From Anthopleura xanthogrammica (taxonomy: Eukaryota; Cnidaria; Anthozoa; Actiniaria; Actiniidae): a stretch of DNA of 64,000 nucleotides. Position numbers and translations under genes: made by a program. Below the pieces are notes generated by a model. The model searched no databases. It had not been told where the DNA came from and saw nothing but the letters and a program-made list of their open reading frames with translations. Below, in pieces: positions 47,132 through 58,400 of the stretch (position 1 is the first letter of the stretch; the number at the start of each line of letters is the position of its first letter). The stretch spans positions 12,174,414 to 12,238,413 of the forward strand of contig OZ025216.1 of the NCBI GenBank assembly GCA_964019055.1. The letters run 5' to 3'.

Positions 47132-50100
47132 ATGGTGGAAGGATCACAAGGTTTGTCTATATTACTACTGCGCTTAGTCTGCCCTTTCTCGTCCTCCAAT
47201 TCCCTAAATTAAATATCTTAACGGCAAAATTGAGTTGAAAATTATTATTCTCTCATGTTTCAGAAAAATCGAACAAAGAAAAGAATATACTTACATTCAA
47301 AGACAGTGAACCAGTACCAGAGGTTTTCTTTGAATATCCTGGTACTGTTCGAGATGGAAAGGTTCCTTTAGTCATCGACAATGGTACGTCAAATTTAATC
47401 TTTATTCTTAGTTTGCTGTGCTGTTTTCCTCCACTCTTTATGTGTAGACGGTTCTGGTTTGTTTTGCTTTTGTTTTTTGATTTTTGTTTTGTAATTTTTG
47501 ACTGGTCACCTTTGGTATATACATGTACAGTACAGTATGCTTAAATATAAACTTATATGCTTTAGTCCAGGTTCTTATAAACTACACTATCTCTAAACAA
47601 GCTTATAAATAAAGCTTTTTCTTCGTCTTATAAAGTTTATTGATGGATAAATTTTGTTTGGTAGGAGGCTATCAATGTCGTGCTGGATGGGCAACAGACA
47701 GTAAACCAAAGCTTGTGTTCAGAAATTTAGTAGCCAAGTCAAGAGGAAGAAAGGTTAGCTGATCCAGTCATATATATATATATACCCTATACTTATAGTT
47801 AAGCTAGGGGCATTATGGTCTTAGCTTTGGGATAGATATTACTATTAATAGAAGCTAGAAGATAGAAGAAATAATGATTGCTGATCTGTATGTCGATATT
47901 TGGCATGATATACATATAGTGTTAGTGACACGGCAACCATATCATGATCATGTTGACTGGCACAAGGTGTAGATTTTCCCCCACATAGCCTCACATTCAA
48001 GTTCTTCAGGATGAGGTTATTAGGGATTAAACAATTCTCATGGGAATAAACATGGTACCATGGTGATCAAGGACATGTAGCTACAGTATAAGAATTACTA
48101 ATGATGATATTGATGAATTCTTGTACATTTATCTGAATATTTAGTATACTAATATAATTGCTAATATGTAAAAACATCAACAAGGGTTTTGCGCAGCCAC
48201 TTGTCAAAGTCCCAAAGCTAGACAATTATCAATTTCCCAAGGAGTCGGCTGACCTTTGACTGTATATCAAATTCATTTGAGTAAGATATATAATTGTTTC
48301 ATTGAATTGGATGAACTAACTATAGTTTCATTTATCTTTATCTTTCAAGGGAGAGCCAGACTCTGGAGGTATTGCTATTGGTAATGATATCGGCAACCTG
48401 GAAATGCTCCGCTGGTCTGTCAAGTCACAGTTTGATAGGGATGTTGTAACACATTATGAATGTCAGGTACTGTAGATGCATGTAATCTGTATATTTAAAC
48501 ATTCAGAGATTCAAGAGTGACATTGAGTTAGCCATGCCCTGACTTAGATCAGCCCAGAGGTTGTTACAGGGTTGGATCTGTGAGTTAGCCATGCCCTGAC
48601 TTAGATCAGCCCAGAGGTTGTTACAGGGTTGGATCTGTGAGTTAGCCATGCCCTGACTTAGATCAGCCAAGAGGTTGTTTCAGGGTTCGATCTGTGAGTT
48701 AGCCATGCCCTCACTTAGATCAGCCAAAAGGTTGTTTCAGGGTTCGATCTGTGAGTTAGCCATGCCCTGACTTAGATCAGCCCAGAGGTTGTTTCAGGGT
48801 TCTATCTGTGAGTTAGCCATGCCCTGACTTAAATCAGCCCAGAGGTTGTTTCAGGGTTTGATAAACTTAAAGTTTTTTTGTTAATTAATGATAATTAATA
48901 TTAACATAATTTTTCTGTTGTAGGAACAAATCTTAGACCATGCTTTTGGTCATCTTGGTATAAATACTCCTGGTGGTATCAACCATCCTATCATCATGAC
49001 TGAACCTGTCTGTAACCCTAACTACTGCAGGCAATGTAAGTCAACTAATTATGATTATATATATACTTACTATTTTCATTACATTTTCCAGGAAATAAGC
49101 TTCTATTGCTAACAGTCATCTGAGTTTTGGCTCCCATCAATCAAATTACAGTGGTTATAATCACAAGATTATGAAAAGTGCTGTATTATCATGAAAATGT
49201 GTTTCATGTAAACTTTTGCATCATCTGGTATATTTAAATATTTAGTATTTTTTTATCTTCAGTAATGTCAGAACTTCTGTTTGAGTGTTACCATGTGCCA
49301 TCTGTTGCCTATGGAATAGACAGTCTCTTCAGCTTGTATAACAACAGGTCGAATGCATGTAAGTATGCATAATCAATTCACCTCGTGCAAAATTAATGGA
49401 TGCAATTGGTATCGAGATTGGGATCTTTGATGTCTTACTAATAATAGACACATGATATATTGTTAGTCTACATTTTCTTGGTATACACGGCAGCCATCTT
49501 TCTGTGTTTTCTGAATTCAAACATTGTGTTAGGCTCTTTCCGTGCATATTAGGGAGCAGTCATTATTTACAGGGAGGGGGAAGCTGGTGCAAATAGAGGC
49601 TACATGTACTACAGTCATCGCCATAGATCATTTCCTTGTCATGCCCACCTTTTCCTTTTCCAGTGTTTACCCCTGAAATATTTTAATTTTCGATCGCTTG
49701 TCTTTCAGTGTCAGCCAATAATCTTGTGGTGTCATCAGGCTATCAAGTCACTCATGTTCTCCCTGTCATTAATGGAAAACTTGACGCACAAAACTGTAAA
49801 AGGTCTGTATGCATGGATCTTGGAGCAATGTTTTCATAAATTAATCAACTCAAAATAAAATGAAAGGTTTGAACCCAGGAATGATAACTACAGCAGGTTG
49901 TCAAGTACTGTATTTACTGGATTAAGCTATTCCTCCAATTAAATGCCGTCCCAATTAAGCGGCGCATATGAGAGTAACAATATTAAAGAGCGCCTCCCTC
50001 GAATAAGCAGAGAATTCATTCACAGCAACGTGGTACTTAATCGAAGTGTCATCAGACCTAGAAATTGAATGGCATTTAAAACATGTTTATTTTGTTGTTA

Positions 50101-53100
50101 AAATTTGATTGTTTAATAATTTACAAATGTTATGATTTTTAAAGAGCACTGTCCTTAAATAGGTGCCACCACTGAAACACTAAGAATTTTAACATTGCTG
50201 TAGGGTTTAAGCAAGTAAATTTGGTAGTCTTTCTACATGGACAATTGCACTTATTTGTTGTCGCTATTGTTACAGAATCAATCTGGGAGGTGCCAGTGCA
50301 GCATGGTACATGCAGCGATTACTACAATTGAAACATCCTGCGCATGTGGCTCAGATCACATTAGCAAGAGCCCAGGCAAGTTGTTTCCAGAATCTGTATG
50401 CTTTCTTTTTTTCTTCCATCTCTTCTTTCACTTCCATCCTTTCCCCTTTCTTCCACTTTTCATTTTTATTTTCATTTTCTCAGTTTTTTTTCCACTTTCA
50501 CAGGAGTTGGCTCACGATCACACCTACGTGTCTACCGACTATGAACCTGAGATATTAAACTGGTCTTCCACAGATTATTATGATGATCATGTCAAAAAGA
50601 TTCAACTCCCATACCACCAGGTCAGTACAAAAAAACGTCCAATTTTATCAAACCCTAAAACTATTTTTGGACTGATCAAAGTCAGGACACGGCTGATTCA
50701 CTGATTGAATTGGAATTTAGCCTGCATGATAGCAGATAAAGACAATGTCCTTTTTCCAATCTGGCCCTGAAAATTTGGTTATTATAAGAATTTTTTTTGT
50801 TATCTTAGCCACAAGTTCCCCAAAGCACCTCAGGCAAGAATGAGGAAAAAGATAAAATACGTAGACAGAAACAGGGAAAACGTTTACAGGAGATCAATGC
50901 AAGGAGACGAGAAGAAAAGGTAATACAACACTTTGTAAAAGTTGGGCAAATGTAATAGCAAATTCATGGCCAAGAGGGACTTTAGGAAAGTCTATGCTTA
51001 CAGGATGTGATATCCAGATTGATGTTGGACACAAAATTTTCTCATTTCAGACCACATGTTGATTCCTTGAGTAATATTTCTTTGCTCAGGAATAGCAAAT
51101 CAGTATGGTTGAAAATCAAACAAAGAATCATAATCTTAAGGGAATGACGTGGCCTGGAATGGGGAAAAACTACACCTGCATGGGTCTGTTTCGGTCTGAA
51201 GTATATCTTCTGTTTCAGATTGCTAGAGAAGAAGCAAGACTCAAAGAGCTAAACGATATTAAGGATTTGCAAGACCAGGATGAAGATGCGTTTAAGGTAA
51301 CAGTTGCTACCAACAAGCCGACTAACTTGAATTTTTTTAAATATATTTTCGTTTTCTTCCTTTCTCCAGGCTGCTTTGAAAGAAGGCGGCTTTCAAACTC
51401 CCGAGGTTAGTGTTTCAGCCTAGTTATCCCTCATTTGAAGCTGATCGTTGTCTGATATATTTAATACTTTTTATCTACTGGTTGTGCATGTTCAAAAATA
51501 TCGAGCATATTTAGACATGCGAGAATAGTCTAGATATAAGGAAAAATGAGATGAACAGCCACAGAATGAATTAATGGAGGGAGGGAGGGAAGGAAAGAAA
51601 GAACGAATATATGACGAACGATTTTAACTACTGTTGCATGTGTTCTTGATCTTGTAGGCTCTTCAGAATGCCATCAAAAACCTAATTTCATCGATGCAAA
51701 AAAGAAAAGAAAAACTAGCAGCGATGCAGACAGCAGCAGAGCTGGATGAAGCGGTAAGACAAGGTCTAAAATAGGGACCTGATTTTATTGATTCAGGTGG
51801 TGGATTCCGGTAAATACCCTTCCCCTCAGAGACCTGTTGACATGCTCGATACTGGGTGTCCATAAAATGATAGCTGTGACTATTTCTGTACTGAATGAGA
51901 TACAGACAATTTCATTGGCCTACTATTTTCCCATTTCAGATCACATGTCATTCTCTTGAGAATAAGATTCTTTGTTCAAGTTGTATCCATATTCATGTGT
52001 CTTCTCATGCGCAGCCATTAAACAAAGAAATGATACTCTAGGGAATGACACGCGGTCTGAAATGAAAAAATTGTGGATTAGGTCTATTTGGCAAGAAGCC
52101 CTATTTTGTAGTCCTATTACGTGACATCAAAGCAGCTCAATTTGGAGGACAAAACAAAAGAATTTAAATCTTCTGAGAATTGGAAAGCTATTGTTTTGTT
52201 TTCCCTTTGAGCTGCATTCCGACGTGCTGCACGGGGTCTCTACCAGAAGGAGTAGCTAACATTATCTTTGATATTTGCTTCAGGGCCAGGCATCCGGAAG
52301 TGGCGTTTTCATTGGTGTAGACAGTACATCCTCTGAGCAGCCACAGAGCCAAGATAGCAAGAAGAGGCAACGCAGCCCCAGGGGTGATCCCATGGGAGAA
52401 TCCAGCACCGAGAAAAGACTAAAAGAGGAGAAAAAACAAGAACTGCAAAAAGCGCAGGATAAAGGGCAGCAAGAAGAAGCTTTCAAGTCTTGGCTGACAG
52501 GACTGCGACAAAGACGAGAGGTGCTGTGGAAACTGAATTCGGGGAGGGGGTTATTTTTTCCGTGCTTTTTTTGGGCGTAGGGGAGTGGGGTGGCTACTGG
52601 AGATGCCAATGGTCATGTACTGAAGTGTCGGACGAAGGACCAACTTTTTACACGATTTTCTTCTTACAGTTCATTTAATTCATTTTACGAAACAAAAGTT
52701 TGACTATACATTTTTTGGATGTCTTTTGCGTAAACCTGCACTGTTTTTGCTTCGAATTTTCATTTCATTCACCTGTTATTCCAGGAAATTTACGAAGCGC
52801 GACTACAACGAAGACAAAGACGAGAAGAACTGGCAACAAGAAGAAGCCATGCTTCGATGGAGAGGATGAGAATACTGTCACGACTTGCTTATGATCCTAA
52901 TGGTAATAAAACTTACAGTAAAAACATTTGGTACTTGTCCTCGTCCCCACAGCAGAGGCTCTCTTGTATACTTCTAGGCACTCCTTTAATGGATAGTCAA
53001 ATGTTTTTATCCGCAGTGCGCGATGACGGAACAACTCGACAATCGCACAAGAAAAACAAAGAAGACACGTTTGGACAAAATGACGAGGATTGGATGGTGT

Positions 53101-54922
53101 ACAGGGCAATTGTAAGTTCTGGTCATAAAATACATGCTAAACTTTGAATATGTAGAACCCTGGAAAACAACCTCTGAACTGATCTAAGTCAGGGCATAGC
53201 TAACTCACAGATCAAACCCTGAAACAACCTCTGGGCTGATGTAAGTCAGGGCATGGCTAACTCACAGATCAAACCCTGAAACAACCTCTGGGCTGATCTA
53301 AGTCAGGGCATGGCTAACTCACAGATGGAAATAGAATTTAACTTGTTACGTTTTGCGGATGGAGAAAACCCTCGAATCAAGGGAGATCCTAACAAACTCT
53401 ACTCATAATTATTACATGTGTGGTATTTACTTTCATAGAATAAAGATGCTGGTGATTCAGACAGTGAAAAAGAACAAGAAGAACTAAACGAACTGGAGAA
53501 TCTACTGAAAAAACATGACAAAGAATTCGCAAGGTAATACTTCAGTTTATAGTTCAATGTTCACTGATGAATAGAAAATAACATGTTATGCCAAGTGATA
53601 TAATTGTTTGTTAAACAGTTTGGTTAAATTGTGTGTTGGGGGTCAGGGAGGGGAAGTTCTTGAAAAATTTCTGAATTTCTTTGTGAAAAATTTTAGATCT
53701 TAGATTATCTCAGGCCGGCACTTTAATATTATGAACCAGCGAAGAAAAAGCTTCAGAATCACGATTATTTTGGACAATGACGGAAACTTGTTGTTTTGCA
53801 GATCCGAGGAGTCCAAAGGAGCACCGCTGGACTGGGCCGAGTACCATCAGCTTCATCTTGGGGTAGAGCGAATAAGGTTTGTGTCTGAAAATTCAAGTCA
53901 GGACTCTTATGGATTTTTAAAAGTCTCGTACCACTGTAGAGGAGGAGCCTTAAGGAGGAACCCTGATCCTTGTTTCAGGTTCTATCTGTTAGGGTTAGCT
54001 GTGCCCTGAATTAGATCAGCCCAGAGGTTGTTTCAGGGTTCAATCTGTGAGTTAGCTATGCCCCGACTTAGATCACCACAGAGGTTTACAGGGTATCGAT
54101 AAAATTTGAAGTTTTTTTAAATTTTAGCTGTTCCTTCTCTCAGTAAATCTTAATTAATATGTATCATATAATTGACATGATTCATCATCTCGCTTATCAT
54201 CTAGAGTTCCAGAGATACTATTCGAGCCGTCCATGTTAGGAATTGAACAGGCTGGGATAACAGACACAATGGATTTTATATTAAACCACTATTCTCCACA
54301 AATACAGAATTCTCTAGTGCAGGTAATTTAGACCCCCTTCCAAATCTGTGTCACATTTCGTCTGAAATGGTAAACGTTACGCTCAAAGTACAGAGGTCTA
54401 TTGCTTCACGAAGATTAACTTTTGCATTCAAAGATGCAAGCATAGTTTTATTTTGATGAAAAATTACTGCAAATTGAATCAATGTCTTCATGATTCCTCA
54501 TGTTTTTTCGTGCAGCCAAGAAATTTTCGCGCGCGGAATTCGATCTGCAAATAGTGCCTGGCGGGTTCGAAATTCTGAGAGAAATTTGCGCGAAGAAACA
54601 TAAATGCGATCATTAATCCATTTTTAACTTTTTTTTCCAGAATATCTTCCTAACCGGAGGAAACACCATCTTCCCTAACTTCCAGCAGCGTCTAGAAAAA
54701 GAGCTCTTAGCCATACGACCATTCAAGTCTTCATTCAAGATCTACAAGGCAGGCAATCCCAGGATTGATGCTTGGTGTGGGGCGAGAAAGTGGGCGAGTA
54801 ATTTGAATAATCTTACACTAGGGAGTATCACTAGGAAGAACTATGAAGAGATGGGCCATGATTATCTCAAGGAACATTTTGCTTCTAATTTGTATGTCCC
54901 TACACCTGTGATTATTCAGTAG
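47132..54922 (+). CDS. ACTR5: Actin-related protein 5 (INO80 complex subunit)
   Basis: Twenty exons: 47132-47150, 47264-47383, 47665-47753, 48350-48466, 48924-49035, 49263-49358, 49709-49802, 50276-50375, 50504-50620, 50809-50919, 51219-51296, 51370-51405, 51658-51753, 52284-52520, 52785-52902, 53017-53111, 53439-53533, 53802-53876, 54205-54322, 54641-54922. Phases agree and give 734 residues (human 607). Family blocks include [40 protein letters not shown] and NVFLTGG-like [14 protein letters not shown]. Actin-fold halves flank a long charged coiled-coil insert encoded by exons 10-17, longer than in human. ARP5 acts in the nucleus, coupling INO80 ATPase to nucleosome sliding. Exon 1 (MVEGSQ) is tentative: it fits phase and donor, and no in-frame ATG exists in exon 2. 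Intron 8 uses a GC donor. Confidence 0.93.
48515..48862. repeat. 57-bp minisatellite, about six units, in ACTR5 intron 4
   Basis: Units contain GAGTTAGCCATGCCCTGACT, then TTAGATCAGCC and CAGAGGTTGT. Inverted copies are at 53155-53330 (three units) and direct copies at 53966-54100 (two units), also in ACTR5 introns. Confidence 0.93.
51025..51195. mobile_element. MITE family 2, diverged copy in ACTR5 intron 10
   Basis: CTCATTTCAGACCACATG in the left arm and GGCCTGGAATGGGGAAAAAC in the right arm. It ends about 20 bp before the acceptor of exon 11. Confidence 0.7.
51560..51605. repeat. Short GGGA/AAAG purine repeat in ACTR5 intron 12
   Basis: GGAGGGAGGGAGGGAAGGAA followed by AAAG units. Confidence 0.7.
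51763..52093. mobile_element. Dispersed repeat plus MITE family 2 in ACTR5 intron 13
   Basis: 51766-51880 matches the repeat at 8868-8990, and 51917-52093 is a MITE family 2 copy (CCCATTTCAGATCACATG left, GGTCTGAAATG right). Their joint occurrence here and in paralogue A suggests one composite element. Confidence 0.65.
52110..52243. mobile_element. MITE family 1, second copy, in ACTR5 intron 13
   Basis: Same arms as 3413-3545 (CTCAATTTGGAGGACAAAAC). The right arm is diverged in its inner part (TTTTGTTTTCCCTTTGAGC). Confidence 0.8.
53155..53330. repeat. 57-bp minisatellite, three inverted units, in ACTR5 intron 16
   Basis: Reads CAGGGCATGGCTAACTCACA, the reverse complement of the intron 4 array. 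Confidence 0.9.
53966..54100. repeat. 57-bp minisatellite, about two units, in ACTR5 intron 18
   Basis: Direct orientation as in intron 4, more diverged (GTTAGCTATGCCCCGACTTA). Confidence 0.85.
54331..54401. mobile_element. MITE family 2 fragment in ACTR5 intron 19
   Basis: One arm only: GTCTGAAATGGTAAACGTTA and ending AGAGGTCTATT. Confidence 0.65.
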
Positions 54923-54974
54923 ATTCATGGGTAAGTGACTACACATTAGTGCCACTTTATGAGTATAGAGTAAA

Positions 54975-55160
54975 TTATCTAAAAAAGAAAGAAAGAAAGA
55001 AAGAACGAAAAAGGAAAAAGGAAGAAAAAAGGAAAAATAAAAAGGAAGGAAAGGGAAGGAAGAAGGAACGACCGAAGGAAGGAACGAAGAGAAAGGAAGA
55101 AAGACGTAACGAAAGAAGTAAAAAAAGGATGAAAGCAAGAAGCAATATAATTGTAAAGCA
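54975..55160. repeat. Purine-rich AAAG/GGAA degenerate microsatellite in the ACTR5 3' flank
   Basis: Imperfect AAAG, GGAA and GAAC units, open on both strands without coding character. It lies between the convergent 3' ends of ACTR5 and the DUS-TRM10 gene, whose stop codons are about 495 bp apart. Confidence 0.85.
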
Positions 55161-55416
55161 AGATGCAAAGAAATCCTCGTTATAAATATTGTAATGATAT
55201 GTGTATTCTCATCATTTTTAAAACTCTTCAAATAAATAATTTGATAATAAAATGTGTCTTGAATTATTTCATTAATGTGTCTAAATTTAAAAATAAAAAA
55301 GTCGGAGAAGAAGTCCTTATACCTGTGTGTTGCAGAGAAAGAAAAACCTTAGAGTGCATGTTGCATACTTCTTTTCTCTTAGGCTCCACATCCACTAGCT
55401 TTTATATAGTTTGAGA

Positions 55417-58400
55417 TTATATTTGGCTTGAGATTTCTGTTGATTGTTTAAGTATAAAGCCTTTTCTTTTCGGTACTCCAGAACCAAGGGCTTGAACCCA
55501 GTCTTTGGTCTCGTGGAACTTAAGAAGGATATCAAACACTAATAAAGAAAACGTGATGTTAGCAAAAGGGCTGAAAAATGAGGCGAAAGTAAAATGTGAC
55601 CAATCTCTCTACCTTTCTTGCTAGATCGCTTTTCATATTTTTTGTGCTTTGGCCTAGCGACGAGTAGGGCCTAAATGTTAATTCCTTGATGGGTAAGTAG
55701 TTACACCCCAGCAACCTCCCCCTGCCAGCACCTGGGATGTTAGACTGAATACTGAATGAACCTTGATCACACGGCGCCATGTTTATTCCCATGAGAATAA
55801 AACCTTTGTTTAATCCCACATAACCTCGTCCTGAAGTGCTTGAATGCGAGGCTACGCTGGGGAAAAAATATATTGTCCCAGTCAACGTGGCTGTCGCGTG
55901 AGATGGTCCAGAGTTGCTTGTTCTGATCCCATCCCACAAGCTTCAAACCTCCTGTCCTCCTACGTACCTTGGTTAATGGTTAAGACCCTCGAGTAACTAT
56001 GGTTACCGGGTTTTCCTTTCTTCATGTATTCATCGATTGGAAGGCGAGCTGTGTTGATTTTGGATGAACCTGCTTTGCCCAGAGAAACTCCCTAGGGAGG
56101 ACAAGACTCAACTTCTAGATATCAATTATAGACCTTTCCCGAATTGGCTTGAATGACCACAGAACAATAGATTGAAGGCGAGGCTGGAGTAGACAATACA
56201 GTTAATTTATGGTTAGAAAACCACAGCCTCGACATGAATCTATTGTTCTGTGGTCATTCAAATTAATTAGTGAAAGGTCTGCTCAATCATGGACGTCAGT
56301 CTCATGGCTCAGAGCTAATAGTCCCAATAGTCCTAATAGGGGACTTAGGGTGATTAGTGAGTACTGTAGATACATTGAATGATAGTGGATTAGTTGATAG
56401 TTAATATGTACCTTAATGACTTTATGATCAACCAGGCCTCCAATGACATAGACCTTATGTTCATCTAACTCATCTAGAACTACAATACAACAAAAAAAAC
56501 AATGATCAAAATAATATCCACTCTTCTATTGGTTTGTCTCGACTCTTATTTGCCGAACATGCACAATAATTAGAGATGAGAGGCGAACATCTCTTGTGAA
56601 AAAATTGTTGTGCCTGCAAAGAGAGAAAGCTACAATCCTGGACAAATTTCTTCAGGACAAAGCCTTATTTTCTCGTGCTTCACCACCCCCCGCCCCCCAC
56701 AATTAATGTTGCTCCAAAACAGAAACCCAGCCGCTTCAAATTGGCCTGAGAAATTAACATTGATCAGGAAGGGGGGGCTTTAAAAAACTGTATAGAGCCA
56801 CCTTAACGTTTGTTAGAAAGCATTCACTTACTGTTTTGAGAGTCTGGACTTAGGTACACGACATTCTCCGAGTCGAATAATTCTGATACTTTCTTCTCTG
56901 ACATGTCAATCTACACCAACAGGAAAACAAGAAAAACCAGTTTAGTTTGCCAATGAAATGCATGTAATGAGCCACGATATAAGCAGAATTCAATTTCATT
57001 GTCGACCGCAACTGATTTCGTTAGACCTAAGCCCCAATGTATGGGAACTAAGGCACAGTTTAGACGTCGAAGTTCACATGTGCCGAATCTAATGCAAAGT
57101 TATGAGCAAAACCTACTGTTTGAATTCATTTGCATTAAATTCGGCACATGTGAACTGACATCTAAATCGGGCCTAAGAATAACCATGACTTGCACAAAGT
57201 TTTATAAAAAGTTTTACAGTGGTTCGAAATTTCTATTCACCAGTTTTCATACATCGGTTCACTGGTCATACACAAAACATTCAATCGAGGCTGCAAGGTT
57301 CGAATTTGAATAATCTTTTAAAACTACCTTGCAGCCTCGATTGAATGTTTTGTGTGTGACCAGTGAACCGATGTGTGGAAAATGGTGAATAGGAAGTGGG
57401 AGTGAACTCTGTGTCTCATCATTCAGCTTTGCAAGCCAAATTTCATCAGCAGAGAATTCCGCCATCTAGAGGTACTGTACCCTTTGTGAACCTTGTTTTA
57501 CAAACCCGTGTTGCAAAGTCAAGTTAAGAAAGGGAGAATGGAAATTATCCCATCCTTTTTTCTTACCAAATATTTCTCAAAGCCATTGTTTTGTCTGGTA
57601 CATTCTTTGTATATTCTACTGGTTCTATCCATTCCAGTCAGGTAAACATGGAAAGGATGAGATGATTTGAGGTTAGATCCATACAGACGTCTTATTTGAC
57701 CAGCTACTTTAGTAAGTTCCTAAGGAAAAATACGCCTGGATCAGACAATTTTTCTTTGCATAGACTAATTAAATATTATTTCTTTAAAGCTGCCACCACC
57801 ACCACCACCACCACCACCATCACTTCCACTATCATCACTGACAATAACTGTTTGGGTGTTGTTGGATGGTAGAAATGCTCAAAAAAAGAAACTTTTGAGA
57901 AGTGCAGGGTTTGCAATAATTTCTGGGTAGACAAATTTTAACGTATATATGATCAAAATATAGAATAGTCCCCTTCACAGTTCCCTGTGCCATCTTGAAA
58001 GGTAGCCGTGCTTTTGCATCAAAGCAAGACATGAGATGACCTTGCAATAATAGCGACCTTTTTCAACACCTTGGACAATTATTCATGTCTCTATTATTGT
58101 AAGGTCACCTCACGTATATATGTGTCGCTCCGATGGAAAGGCACAGCTACCTTTCAAGATGGCATAGGGAACTGTGAAGGGGAGTGTCATTGGGAGAGGA
58201 AGAGGAGAGGAGTCATTGGGAGAGGAAGTCGTATTTCAAATAAGGGCTTCCGTCTTTGATACTTTAAAACAATAGCAATTGGGTCTTACTTTGTCTGTCA
58301 TGTGCTCCTCTAGGCTCAGGTCGATAGCTACTCGTTGTCCTGACAACAAGGCTGTCATCATTTTCTCTTTCCTAACTTGTTTCACTTCTCTTTTGCTTAA

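Noticed and set aside
47053..47199. N-terminal extension of the ASB protein upstream of its ATG
   Set aside because: The open frame continues but begins only at a non-ATG codon and overlaps the proposed first exon of ACTR5 on the other strand.
48515..48862. Possible CRISPR-like array
   Set aside because: Units are directly adjacent with no unique spacers, and the setting is a eukaryotic intron.
57259..57470. Small minus-strand frame starting MAEFSADEIWLAKLND after an AG, which looks like a first exon
   Set aside because: It lies inside an intron whose flanking exons already join in phase and match TRM10 continuously, and it runs into a foldback MITE.
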